Source: Paenibacillus contaminans (lineage in GTDB: Bacteria > Bacillota > Bacilli > Paenibacillales > NBRC-103111). Taken from it: 64,000 nucleotides of DNA. A program made the translations under genes and the position numbers. Location: the NCBI RefSeq assembly GCF_003285015.1, contig NZ_QMFB01000038.1, positions 1 to 64,000 of the forward strand, read 5' to 3'. The notes under the pieces were generated by a model. That model had not been told where the DNA came from, made no database searches, and saw nothing but the letters and a program-made list of their open reading frames with translations. This document shows, one piece after another, positions 1 to 8,587 of this stretch; positions within the stretch are counted from its first letter, which is position 1, and each line of letters starts with the position of its first letter.

Positions 1-121
1 GAGAACGAGCAGTTTACCTGCGAAATAGTGAGGCCAGCCTCATGAACAATAAGGTTTTCTACACTAATCGCACGGTTCGTGCATTACCATTACGATACCC
101 GTGTTTGCTTGATAACCAGGT
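1..121 (-). repeat. Dispersed repeat family A, copy 1 (cut by window edge)
   Basis: Read on the minus strand, this stretch matches the first ~120 bases of the copies near 24.9 and 28.5 kb almost base for base: the GCACGAACCGTGC palindrome, GTAGAAAACCTTATTGTTC, then a TGAGG/CCTCA block and CTCACTATTTCGCAGGT. The rest of the copy lies outside the window. No gene is visible here. Confidence 0.8.
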
Positions 122-200
122 CAGAAATCCCTAGTATAAGACTTGAAAGGCTACCAGGGCTATTTCAATAATCCGCGAGTCGGTCCTGTCGCGTGAAGGA

Positions 201-251
201 AAAGACGCCTCCAAAAACACTCGATAAGAGCGTGGATGGAGGCGTCTTTTT
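201..251. terminator. Rho-independent terminator hairpin
   Basis: The arm AAAGACGCCTCC pairs with GGAGGCGTCTTT, and a T run follows. It can act in either direction. It probably ends whatever gene lies left of the window or the minus-strand regulator gene at 423-2654. Confidence 0.75.
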
Positions 252-284
252 CAGTTTATCGGAGAGTATGTCGCGGAAGCATCT

Positions 285-358
285 CTAAATCTCGGTAAAC
301 CCGCCTGTCCTTATCTTATGCTTACGAAGTCGCATTTTTCGAAAGCGTTTATCCTTGT
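285..358 (+). repeat. Dispersed repeat family B, copy with internal deletion
   Basis: It shares CGGTAAAC, CTTATGCTTACGAAGTCGC, TTCGAAAGCGTTTATCCTTG with the copies at 28.8 and 40.5 kb. It lacks the AGGACGGCGAAGCC segment found in both of them. Confidence 0.7.
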
Positions 359-422
359 GTTCATTCCTGCCAAGGGCGGGGATGCCGGCATGGAAAATTG
401 TTTTGCGGCAGTCCCGTTTACC

Positions 423-2654
423 CTACTTCTGCGGATTCAAAATTTTATCGCGGCGGTATTCCCCTGGCGTAATGCCGGTCAGACGCCGGAACATCCGCGT
501 GAACGAGTTGGCGTTCTGGTAGCCGACCTTGGCCGCGATGTCCTGGATTTTCTCCTCGGTTGCCTCAAGCATTTCCTTCGCTTTCTCGATGCGATAGCCG
601 TTCAAATAATCGCTCAAGTTTTGCCCCGTCTTCTCCTTGAAGTAGTTCCGCAAATAACCGGTCGAGATGTTCAGCCGGTCGGCGATCAAATCCTGGTAAA
701 TATCGTCCCCGTAATGCTCTTCGATGAAACGGACGACAAAATCGACGATCGGGTCGCGGGCTTCACGTTTGTCCCGGATGAGGGCCGACGCTTGCCTGAG
801 CAGATGCCCGAAAAACGCGTCGTAATGCTCTACGGAGACGAGCCGCTCGATCTGGTCGAACGGGGAGCCTTGCGTATACAACTCATGCGTATCGATTTTG
901 TGGGCCATGAGCGCCATCAGCACTTTGGATATGACATCGCTCGCAAATTGGCGGTAATGCAAGGCGGCCGCTTCGCTCTTGGCAAGCCGGTGGAGCGAGC
1001 CGCGCGCAAGGGCGAGCAGCTGCGCTTCATTCCCCGCCTCCAGCATGGCGGCGAAGCTGCGTTCTTCTTCGGACGACCACAAGATAAGCGGTTCGGTGGC
1101 GCCCGGGGCTTCCACGATTTGCGTCGCGTCGTCCAGCTTGCGGCTTCTGACCATTTCGCAGGCTGTTTCGTAAGCGGAGGTGAACTCCGACGGCTCCCAC
1201 AGGCGATGCTGGCAGGCGATCGTGAGCTGGTAATAGGCTTTGTCTTGATCGAATACCCGTTTGAAGTAGCGAAGCTTTCCGAATATTTCGGAAGCAACGT
1301 CTTCATCCGTGAATACGATCACCATGATGCGGTCTTTCTCGATCTGCATCGTCATCGAGTCCCGGAACGCCTCGTTTATATTCAAATTGATAAATTCCAG
1401 AATATAAGTAGCCTTAAGCGGATGCTCGTTGCCAAGAAGCTCGTACTCCCGGGTATAGTGAACATGAAACATGATAAAATGAAACGGACGTTTCGTGTCG
1501 ATCAGCGACTGCATCTCGATATCCGCCGCATGGATGCTTTTGATTTTGTCCAAGTAGCCGTATTTTTGCAACAATGAATTTTTGCGGTGAACCGATTCGA
1601 TAATATGCTCAAGCCCTTCGCTGATCATATTGAATTCGTGGATATTGCTGCTGGGCCCGACGACCGGATTCATCTGCCTCAGCGACTCGACGATGCGCTG
1701 CACCGGATTTTTGAAGCGGACGCTGAGCAGTACGGATATGGCAACACTGGCTGCAATCGAGGCGGCGAACAGCGCAAACAGCAGCACGTTCATTTCCAAA
1801 AGTCGGGAAGCTACGCTTTGATAAGGTACGACGCTGACATAAGTAAGACCGGACAACGAACCCTGCTGATAGAAAAAATAGTTGTCCGCATGCAGCGCAT
1901 AGTCCCGGTCAGGCGTCAGATCCGGCAGCTTGCCGGGCCGGGAGCCTGTGCTGAAGAACAGTTGCCCGTCCCGGTTCATAATATAGAACGGATTGTCCGG
2001 CGCTTCCTTCAAGGCGGCGAACATGCGATCCGCATCGACGAGCGCCACCGCGTAAAATTGACTGCCAATCTGGCTTTTGACGATAATCGGGAAGTAGCGG
2101 CCTTTGTCCGGTGACACGAGATTTGTTTGGTATATCCGAAATTCGGACGAAGGAAAAGCGCGGAAATGAAAGTCCTCTGCAAATTGTTTGGCCCAGAAGT
2201 CAGCGCCGTATTCCCGGCTGACATAATATTTGCCGAACATGTCCTCCGCCCGCGTATAGCCGTTTTTGTCGATGACGAAGCCTTGCTCCTTGAAGTAAAT
2301 GAAAACGTTCTCTAAATCCAGGTTGTAGTTTCCGACGATCGTTTTAAACTCGTCAGCCAGCTCATTGATGATCGGAAAATCGGAGTCGATATTTCCTTTC
2401 TTGAGCGCGGCAACCGAATTGTCGAAATAGTATCGGGTCAATAGATCGTCAAGCTGGCTTAGCTGCTTCTCATAGCCGTCTACCGTCTTGGAAACGCTAA
2501 TCGAATTGGAAGCGATCAGTTGATCTCGCATTTGACTGAAGAAAAATTGATAAGCAATCACGTTGAAGGCGAAGGAAATAAAGATGACAATCATGAACCC
2601 AAGCAGAAGCCTGGCAAACAACGATTTGCCGTTAAACCGGATGCGGCGTTTCAT
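423..2654 (-). CDS. Membrane-anchored AraC-family transcriptional regulator
   Basis: A 743-residue one-component regulator. A membrane segment at about 13-35 is followed by an extracellular region of ~250 residues (Cache-like by layout), a second membrane segment at about 285-310, a cytoplasmic linker, and a C-terminal AraC helix-turn-helix pair (about 645-740) ending in the usual ...VGYQNANSFTRMFRRLTGITPGEYRR signature (split here only by domain, not by frame). The gene diverges from the solute-binding-protein gene at 2934, so it probably senses an external sugar and controls that importer. A GGAGG ribosome site precedes the ATG. Proteins of this layout are common next to sugar importers in Paenibacillus. 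The ligand cannot be inferred. Confidence 0.9.
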   Translation of the reverse strand: MKRRIRFNGKSLFARLLLGFMIVIFISFAFNVIAYQFFFSQMRDQLIASNSISVSKTVDGYEKQLSQLDDLLTRYYFDNSVAALKKGNIDSDFPIINELADEFKTIVGNYNLDLENVFIYFKEQGFVIDKNGYTRAEDMFGKYYVSREYGADFWAKQFAEDFHFRAFPSSEFRIYQTNLVSPDKGRYFPIIVKSQIGSQFYAVALVDADRMFAALKEAPDNPFYIMNRDGQLFFSTGSRPGKLPDLTPDRDYALHADNYFFYQQGSLSGLTYVSVVPYQSVASRLLEMNVLLFALFAASIAASVAISVLLSVRFKNPVQRIVESLRQMNPVVGPSSNIHEFNMISEGLEHIIESVHRKNSLLQKYGYLDKIKSIHAADIEMQSLIDTKRPFHFIMFHVHYTREYELLGNEHPLKATYILEFINLNINEAFRDSMTMQIEKDRIMVIVFTDEDVASEIFGKLRYFKRVFDQDKAYYQLTIACQHRLWEPSEFTSAYETACEMVRSRKLDDATQIVEAPGATEPLILWSSEEERSFAAMLEAGNEAQLLALARGSLHRLAKSEAAALHYRQFASDVISKVLMALMAHKIDTHELYTQGSPFDQIERLVSVEHYDAFFGHLLRQASALIRDKREARDPIVDFVVRFIEEHYGDDIYQDLIADRLNISTGYLRNYFKEKTGQNLSDYLNGYRIEKAKEMLEATEEKIQDIAAKVGYQNANSFTRMFRRLTGITPGEYRRDKILNPQK

Positions 2655-2691
2655 GGTGTCTGTCCTCCATTCCTCGGGCGTTAGCGTACGA

Positions 2692-2719
2692 ATAGTATAA
2701 TCGATGGAACCGATTTCAA
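2692..2719 (-). promoter_or_regulatory. Candidate sigma-A promoter of the AraC-type regulator
   Basis: On the minus strand TTGAAA (2719-2714) is followed after 16 bases by TACTAT (2697-2692), about 40 bases before the start codon at 2654. The match is moderate and no other evidence supports it. Confidence 0.4.
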
Positions 2720-2800
2720 CCAGACTTCCCGGCTATTCCGTTTCGCAGCTCTTATTCCGGATCGCAGAAACATCGCTTTTTGGCGGATTTGTTCCGGTTC

Positions 2801-2857
2801 GGAATAAATGCGGCGAAACGGCTTGTTGTTTAATCGGAGAGGAAGCGTTTACTATGG
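2801..2857 (+). promoter_or_regulatory. Promoter/operator segment of importer, shared with 6198-6254
   Basis: TTGTTT (2826-2831) and TACTAT (2850-2855) with an 18-base spacer form a plausible promoter for the solute-binding-protein gene. Just upstream lies GGAATAAATGCGGCGAAACG (2801-2820), nearly repeated in front of the permease genes, where the similarity reaches as far as TAC-ATGGG in the -10 region. The shared part is a natural candidate site for the divergently encoded AraC-type regulator. The assignment of regulator to site is inference. Confidence 0.5.
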
Positions 2858-2933
2858 GCTCAGGAACCAAACGTCGACACGCGGTGTTCGGGTGTCCAAA
2901 ATAAACATGAAACAGAAAGGGGTTACAAAGTAA

Positions 2934-4583
2934 ATGAAACGAACGGTCAAAATGATGCTCAGCTTAAGCTTGATAGCGGTTCCAGTACTTGCCGCATGCG
3001 GCAAGACGGACGAGTCGGGAGGAAAAGAGCCGGCTGACTCGGGCAAGCAGGGAACGGAGGCAAGCAAGACGGTGCCGGAGAAATACGATCCGCCGATCGA
3101 ATTGACGACGGTGAATTACAGTTTCCCGACTACGAAGTTTGCAGACGGGGAAGACATCAATAACAACATTTGGACGCGGACGCTTCTGGAGAAGTACGGA
3201 GTCAAGGTAAAAACGTTGTGGTACGTGCCGGAAACGGAGTATCTCAAAAAGACGAACCTGATGATCGCATCAGGGGAAGTGCCCGATTTCTTCGCGGCGA
3301 CTCCTCAGCAGTTCCGGCAATTATATGAAGCGGGTCAGCTCGAAGATATGACGAAGGTGTACAATGACTACGCGCCGGAATCGATCAAGAAAGTGATGCA
3401 GGAGGCCGGAGAAACGGTGCTGAAATCGGCTACGATCGACGGCAAGCTGATGGCGATACCGTGGTCCGGAGTTGCCAAGGAAAGCCCGGCTATTCTCTGG
3501 ATTCGCAAAGACTGGAAAGAGAAGCTGGGGCTTCCCGATCCGAAGACGATCGACGATTTGGCCGCAATCTCCGAAGCTTTCACGAAGAAAGATCCGGACG
3601 GAAACGGCAAAGACGATACGTTCGGTCTGGCGATGGATAAGGATCTCGCGATGGCGGGCGGGCTGATGAACGGCTTCGGCGCCTATACCGATTTCTGGAT
3701 CAAAGATGCTTCCGGCAGCTTGGCCTACAGCGAGATTCAGCCTCAGATGAAGCAGGCGCTGGCGAAGCTCGCCGACATGTATAAAGCGGGTCATTTCGAT
3801 CCGGAATTTATCGTCAAGGACGGCAACAAAGTGAATGAAAGCATCGGCGCCGGCAAAATCGGCATGATGATCGGCGGCCGCGGATCAGCGAACTATCCGC
3901 TCGTCACGCTTACCCCGAACCAGGAGTGGCAGGCGTACCCGATGCCGACAGTGGACGGGCAGCCGTTCAAGGCGCAGCTGCCGCTTAATATTTTCAGCTA
4001 TTATTGGGTTGTGAAAAAAGGGACGAAGCATCCGGAAGCCATATTCAAGATGATGGACTTCTGGCTGCAGACTTTCTACTACAACAAGTCCGAAGATGTA
4101 TTTAACAAGTTCGTTGTACCTGCTTCCGCGGTTTGGACGTACTCGCCGGCCAAAATTTATTTGCCGGACATCAACATCGAAAATTATCGGAAAGCCGTCG
4201 CTTTGGAGGAAGGCAAAATCAAGCCCGAAGATCTTACTCCGAATCAAAAAACGATGATTGACCGGATGAATCAGTATAAAGGCGGACAGAAAAACCTGTG
4301 GGGCGAAGTCGCGCAGAACGGCCCCGGCGGGTCAGCCTCTATCATCGACCTCATTATCAAGGAAGACCGGTTCGTGCCGAACCAGTTCTATACGACGCCG
4401 ACGGCGACGATGGCCGAGCGCAACGAGCAGCTGAAGAAGCTGAGAAACGAAACGTTCGTGAAGATCGTAACGGGTAACCAGGGGATCGATGCGTTCGACA
4501 AGTATGCGGCCGATTGGAAGAAGCAGGGCGGGGACATTATCACGAAGGAAGTAAACGACTGGTACGCGACTCAGAAAAAATAA
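2934..4583 (+). CDS. LplA/YtcQ-like extracellular solute-binding lipoprotein
   Basis: 549 residues. The N-terminal signal peptide ends in a lipobox (VLAACG, Cys at about 22), so the mature protein is lipid-anchored outside the cell. The long solute-binding fold carries KDPDGNGKDDT at about 220, the calcium-loop-like motif typical of the LplA/YtcQ group of CUT1 binding proteins. The C terminus ends EVNDWYATQKK, as in many paralogues. The start follows an AAAGGGG ribosome site. It is the binding component for the permeases at 6448 and 7375, although a Gfo/Idh gene lies between them. The ligand is probably an oligosaccharide; which one cannot be told. Confidence 0.93.
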   Translation: MKRTVKMMLSLSLIAVPVLAACGKTDESGGKEPADSGKQGTEASKTVPEKYDPPIELTTVNYSFPTTKFADGEDINNNIWTRTLLEKYGVKVKTLWYVPETEYLKKTNLMIASGEVPDFFAATPQQFRQLYEAGQLEDMTKVYNDYAPESIKKVMQEAGETVLKSATIDGKLMAIPWSGVAKESPAILWIRKDWKEKLGLPDPKTIDDLAAISEAFTKKDPDGNGKDDTFGLAMDKDLAMAGGLMNGFGAYTDFWIKDASGSLAYSEIQPQMKQALAKLADMYKAGHFDPEFIVKDGNKVNESIGAGKIGMMIGGRGSANYPLVTLTPNQEWQAYPMPTVDGQPFKAQLPLNIFSYYWVVKKGTKHPEAIFKMMDFWLQTFYYNKSEDVFNKFVVPASAVWTYSPAKIYLPDINIENYRKAVALEEGKIKPEDLTPNQKTMIDRMNQYKGGQKNLWGEVAQNGPGGSASIIDLIIKEDRFVPNQFYTTPTATMAERNEQLKKLRNETFVKIVTGNQGIDAFDKYAADWKKQGGDIITKEVNDWYATQKK

Positions 4584-4700
4584 TTCGTATGTATCGGATC
4601 TGATGCAAATGATTGTGCTTCTGAACCAATTTGATCACGCTATTGTGTATCAATAATAACCTGTCGGAATCCGTTTCCGATTGCATGAAAGGAAGACCCC

Positions 4701-5996
4701 ATGAATACGTCAGAAGGTTTCATTTCGGCCAATCGTCCCGTAACCGCGGTGATCGTAGGCGCCGGGCATCGCAGTCTCGTATACGCCTCCTATGCGGAGC
4801 AACATCCGGTGGAGCTGAGCATCGTCGCGGTAGTCGATCCCGATCCGGTGCGCAGGCAGCTCGTGGCGGATCAGTATAAGCTGGCGGCCGACATGTGCTT
4901 CGAATCGGTGGAGCAGCTGATCGCAAGACCCCGGCTGGCGGATGCCGCAATCAACGGGACGATGGACTCGGTCCACGTCCGAACCTCTTTGCCTTTGCTG
5001 CAGGCGGGTTATCATATTTTGCTGGAAAAACCGATCGGCATTTCCGAGGAAGAAACGCTGGAGCTTATGCAAACGGCCGAACGCTGCGAGCGTCTGGTGA
5101 TGGTGTGCCATGTATTGAGATACGCGCCCTTCTATGCCGCAATCCGGCAAATCATCGAGGACGGCGAAATCGGGGGCATCGTCAATATCCAGACCTCGGA
5201 AAATGTCAGCTACCACCATATGGCGATGGGGTTTGTGCGCGGGAAATGGAACCGCAAGGATACGGGCGGCTCCTCCATGCTGATGGCCAAATGCTGCCAT
5301 GATCTCGATCTGATCGCTTGGATGAAAGGCGGCGTAAGACCGGTGAGCGTCAGCAGCTTCGGCGGCCTGTTGCAGTTCCGTCCCGAGAGGGCGCCGGAAG
5401 GGGCGGGCACCCGCTGCCTCGCCGATTGCCAGATCGAGGAATCCTGCATGTACTCCGCGCGCAAGCACTATGTCGAGCAAGGGTTGTGGGTGCCGTACGT
5501 TTCGTACAACGAGCATCTCGGGGTGAAGCAAACGCAGGAGCAGATTTTGGAGTCGCTGCGGACGGATAATCCGTACGGGCGCTGCGTGTGGCATTGCGAT
5601 AACGATGTCGTGGATCATCAGACCGTCATCGTGGAATTTGAGGACGGCAGCACGGCCTCCCATAATTTGAACGGGGCTACGTCCCGGCCATGCCGCTCGA
5701 TGCATATCGTTGGCGAGAAAGGCGAAATTCAAGGCGTGCTGGAGGACGGCTATTTCGTCGTCAGGCACCCCGATCCGCGTCAAGGCAGCGAGTATTCGGA
5801 GCGCAAGGTGGAGCTGAACGTGTCCATGAATATGCATGGCGGAGGCGACCTCAGGCTTGTGGCGGATTTCGTGAACGCGCTTCGCGGCGGTACGCCGTCG
5901 TTATCCTCCACTTCCTTGGAGAAATCCGTCTACGGCCATCGGATCGGCTTCGGAGCGGATCGGTCGCGGGAGGAAGGCAGGATCATTTCTTTGTAA
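4701..5996 (+). CDS. Gfo/Idh/MocA-family oxidoreductase with cysteine cluster
   Basis: 431 residues. It has an N-terminal Rossmann fold (VIVGAGHRS near 18) and the family's EKP loop (LLEKPIG near 112), then the alpha/beta C-terminal domain. Members oxidise or epimerise sugars and sugar derivatives with NAD(P). It lies between the binding protein and the permeases, so it probably acts on the imported sugar. Unusually for the family, six Cys occur between about 235 and 300 (C-3-C, C-W-H-C type spacing), which could hold a metal. Directly downstream is a relic of another binding-protein gene end (6037-6063). Confidence 0.9.
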   Translation: MNTSEGFISANRPVTAVIVGAGHRSLVYASYAEQHPVELSIVAVVDPDPVRRQLVADQYKLAADMCFESVEQLIARPRLADAAINGTMDSVHVRTSLPLLQAGYHILLEKPIGISEEETLELMQTAERCERLVMVCHVLRYAPFYAAIRQIIEDGEIGGIVNIQTSENVSYHHMAMGFVRGKWNRKDTGGSSMLMAKCCHDLDLIAWMKGGVRPVSVSSFGGLLQFRPERAPEGAGTRCLADCQIEESCMYSARKHYVEQGLWVPYVSYNEHLGVKQTQEQILESLRTDNPYGRCVWHCDNDVVDHQTVIVEFEDGSTASHNLNGATSRPCRSMHIVGEKGEIQGVLEDGYFVVRHPDPRQGSEYSERKVELNVSMNMHGGGDLRLVADFVNALRGGTPSLSSTSLEKSVYGHRIGFGADRSREEGRIISL

Positions 5997-6036
5997 TCCG
6001 TCAGATGCCATATCAGCCGGTAGCGAATGCGGGCTC

Positions 6037-6063
6037 AGAAGTCAACAACTGGTATGCGACTTA
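6037..6063 (+). pseudogene. Relic of the 3' end of a solute-binding-protein gene
   Basis: The bases encode S-E-V-N-N-W-Y-A-T-stop, matching the last residues of the binding protein at 2934-4583 (EVNDWYAT) and of the one at 11808 (EVNEWYD). There is no open frame of such a protein upstream; the Gfo/Idh gene occupies that space. It looks like the leftover of a second binding-protein gene lost or replaced during rearrangement of this operon. Confidence 0.6.
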
Positions 6064-6091
6064 GATAAAAGAATACGCCTGTATCCAATCC

Positions 6092-6128
6092 CCGAAAGGC
6101 GCAGCGACTGCGCCTTTCGGAGTTTTGG
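6092..6128 (+). terminator. Terminator-like hairpin after Gfo/Idh gene
   Basis: A 12-bp perfect stem (CCGAAAGGCGCA / TGCGCCTTTCGG) with a 5-base loop is followed by AGTTTT. It separates the first part of the cluster from the permeases, which have their own promoter-like segment downstream. Confidence 0.65.
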
Positions 6129-6197
6129 CGGGGAAGCCCTTATTCCTTGACGCAGCAACTATTCCGAACGGAGGCGTCGGGGCATTTTCTGCGCAAA

Positions 6198-6254
6198 GGA
6201 ATAAAAGTGGCGAAACGGCTCGTTGTAACGGGAACGCATCGCAGCTACGATGGG
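6198..6254 (+). promoter_or_regulatory. Second copy of the importer promoter/operator segment
   Basis: GGAATAAAAGTGGCGAAACG and then GGCTCGTTGTAACG...TACGATGGG align with 2801-2857. It lies ~195 bases before the first permease gene. The intervening bases (6255-6447) show no other recognisable element. Confidence 0.5.
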
Positions 6255-6447
6255 ATTACCGTCCGGCGGCCGATGCGGCGGTCTGCGCGACAGCCGATAA
6301 GTAGGCCAAGGAGTCCGCCGCTGTATAGCTGCGCCGGACAGGGCGACGGCGCAAGCTTAAACGGTCCGCGAGCGTATACGGTCAAGGACATCAAGGAAAG
6401 GGGCATACGATTGTTATGAGACAGACATGCAAGGGGAGGCGACGGCT

Positions 6448-7356
6448 TTGAGAGCGATGATAACCGCAAAGCGGCTGAGAGAATTGCCGCTCCATCTGAT
6501 GATATTGCCGGGCGCCGTCATCGTATTCATCTATCATTACATTCCGCTGGGCGGACTCGTCATGGCGTTCCAGAAATATATTCCGGCCAAAGGCATTTTC
6601 GGCTCGGAATGGGTGGGGCTGCGCAATTTCACGTATATCTTCAGCTTGCCGAGCACGATGGAGGTGTTCTGGAATACGCTGTTCATCGCGATGATGAAAA
6701 TTGTTGCCGGGCTCGTTGCGCCGATCGTGACCGCGCTGCTGCTGAACGAAATCGGCAAAGCCGCCTTCAAGCGGACGGTGCAAACGCTCATTTATTTACC
6801 GCATTTTTTGTCGTGGACGATTTTGGCCGGTATTTTGATCGATATTTTATCGCCGGGACAAGGAATCGTCAATCAGGTGCTCGGCTTGGCGGGTATCGAG
6901 CCGATCTTTTTTCTCGGGGATAACAACTGGTTTCCTTATACGATTGTCATCTCCAATGAATGGAAGGAATTCGGCTTCAGCACGATCATCTACTTGGCCG
7001 CGCTGTCGGGCGTAGACCCGTCGCTGTATGAGTCGGCCGTTATCGACGGAGCCGGCAAGTGGCGGCAAACATGGCACATTACGCTGCCCGGCATCCGGCC
7101 GGTCATCATCCTGCTTATGACGCTTAGTCTGGGGCAAATTTTGAATGCGGGCTTCGAGCAGGTGTTCAACCTGTACAGTCCGTACGTATACGAAAGCGGC
7201 GATATTATCGACACGATGGTTTATCGGATGGGCCTGGAGAACGCCCAATATAGCCTGGCAACCGCTGTCGGATTGCTGAAATCGGTCGTATCGCTTGCGA
7301 TGATCTCGGTATCGTATTTGCTGGCTTACCGACTGGCCAATTATCGCATCTTCTAG
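6448..7356 (+). CDS. CUT1 ABC sugar permease, LplB/YtcP-partner type (first permease)
   Basis: 302 residues when begun at the TTG at 6448, which sits 8 bases after AAGGGGAGG; an upstream ATG at 6427 is in frame but has no ribosome site. Six membrane segments are visible. The EAA loop reads SAVIDGAGKWRQTWHITLPG near 205, the contact point for the ATPase. It starts with the RELPLHLMILPG-type N terminus of LplB-like proteins. It forms the membrane channel with the next gene. No ATPase gene is present, as is usual for CUT1 systems in this group, which share an MsmX-like ATPase encoded elsewhere. Confidence 0.92.
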   Translation: MRAMITAKRLRELPLHLMILPGAVIVFIYHYIPLGGLVMAFQKYIPAKGIFGSEWVGLRNFTYIFSLPSTMEVFWNTLFIAMMKIVAGLVAPIVTALLLNEIGKAAFKRTVQTLIYLPHFLSWTILAGILIDILSPGQGIVNQVLGLAGIEPIFFLGDNNWFPYTIVISNEWKEFGFSTIIYLAALSGVDPSLYESAVIDGAGKWRQTWHITLPGIRPVIILLMTLSLGQILNAGFEQVFNLYSPYVYESGDIIDTMVYRMGLENAQYSLATAVGLLKSVVSLAMISVSYLLAYRLANYRIF

Positions 7357-7374
7357 AGAAAGGGGGAGCCGGAG

Positions 7375-8259
7375 ATGGTTGAAAATCCGTCATTGGGCCG
7401 TAAGCTGTTTGTTGCCGGAAATTACATTTTTATGGCGTTTCTAGCCTTCCTGTGCCTGTTTCCTATCATCCATGTTCTCGCGGTATCGTTCAGCTCGAGC
7501 TCAGCCGCGGCGGCGGGGAGAGTCGGGCTATGGCCGGTCGAATTCACGCTCAAGGCTTACGAATTCGTCGTCCGCAAAGAGGAATTTACCCGGTCGTTCG
7601 GCATATCGCTGCAGCGGCTTGTGCTGGGAACGGTCATTAACATGGTTATGTGCGTCGTGATCGCCTATCCTTTGTCCAAAGAGGCGCGCGACTTTAAAAT
7701 GCGCACGATTTACGTCTGGTACTTCTTCCTTACCGTTCTGTTTGGCGGAGGGCTTATTCCGACCTATATGACCGTGAAGCACACCGGGTTGATGGACACG
7801 GTTTGGGCGCTCGTGCTGCCGGGAGCGGTTCCGGTGTTCAACGTCATTTTGCTGCTTAACTTTTTCCGGGGTCTGCCAAGAGAATTGGAGGAAGCCGCCT
7901 TCATCGACGGCGCGGGACATATGCGTACGCTGTGGAGCTTGTTTATCCCGCTGTCCAAGCCGGTGCTCGCAACGGTGCTGCTGTTTACGATGGTAGGCCA
8001 CTGGAACGCCTGGTTCGACGGGCTCATCTATATGAACGATCCGACCAACTATCCGCTGCAGAGTTACTTGCAAACGGTCGTTATCCAGCAGGATTTGAGC
8101 GCTATGTCGGACAGTGACGTGGAAATGATGAAGCAATTGTCCAGCAAGACGGTCAAATCGGCGCAAATTTTCCTCGGCGCATTGCCGATATTGGCTGTGT
8201 ATCCGTTCCTGCAGCGGTTTTTCGTCAAAGGGATCGTGCTCGGCAGCGTGAAAGGTTGA
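7375..8259 (+). CDS. CUT1 ABC sugar permease, LplC/YtcP type (second permease)
   Basis: 294 residues, six membrane segments. The EAA loop LEEAAFIDGAGHMRTLWSLF lies near 165. It starts 18 bases after the first permease gene with GGGGGAG before the ATG, so the two are one transcript. The C terminus (VKGIVLGSVKG) is the typical one for this family. It partners the lipoprotein at 2934. Confidence 0.93.
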   Translation: MVENPSLGRKLFVAGNYIFMAFLAFLCLFPIIHVLAVSFSSSSAAAAGRVGLWPVEFTLKAYEFVVRKEEFTRSFGISLQRLVLGTVINMVMCVVIAYPLSKEARDFKMRTIYVWYFFLTVLFGGGLIPTYMTVKHTGLMDTVWALVLPGAVPVFNVILLLNFFRGLPRELEEAAFIDGAGHMRTLWSLFIPLSKPVLATVLLFTMVGHWNAWFDGLIYMNDPTNYPLQSYLQTVVIQQDLSAMSDSDVEMMKQLSSKTVKSAQIFLGALPILAVYPFLQRFFVKGIVLGSVKG

Positions 8260-8308
8260 GCTTGATGGTAAAAGACGGGCTCAGGATTCGCGATTGCAGT
8301 CCGGATGC

Positions 8309-8337
8309 CCGGCGCTTGCCGTGACGGCAAGCGCCGG
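8309..8337 (+). terminator. Perfect 12-bp hairpin at end of permease operon
   Basis: CCGGCGCTTGCC and GGCAAGCGCCGG pair perfectly around a 5-base loop. No T run follows, so it may stabilise the mRNA end rather than terminate by itself. Together with the next hairpin it fills most of the 8260-8587 gap. Confidence 0.5.
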
Positions 8338-8462
8338 AAATAGAGGTTGCAAGAATCGTTAGCCTTGTGAAACATTAGAAATGGAGGCCGCAGTTCGACT
8401 TGCCCAATTGGAGCAGGAACTTCGCTGTCACTCCAGATGCGCCAATGTCATGCTTGGCACAA

Positions 8463-8495
8463 AAAAGAACCGTCCATTTCCGGACGGTTCTTTTG
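8463..8495. terminator. Bidirectional Rho-independent terminator
   Basis: AAAAGAACCGTCC pairs with GGACGGTTCTTTT around a six-base loop, with T runs on both strands. It lies between the convergent permease operon and the minus-strand Gfo/Idh gene. Confidence 0.85.
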
Positions 8496-8587
8496 TCGTT
8501 GCGGATAATCTGTGCAGGAAGTTACGCGTGCGCAGCTCCAAACGTGCTGAAGCTGCATAACGGCAGCCGGTCGACCGCAGGCATCAA

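Noticed and set aside
318..1577. 419-codon frame opposite the AraC-type regulator
   Set aside because: It is a mirror of the high-GC third positions of the real gene, has no ribosome site, and resembles no family.
4710..5837. 375-codon minus-strand frame inside the Gfo/Idh gene
   Set aside because: It is His/Arg-rich shadow composition and overlaps a clear enzyme gene on the plus strand.
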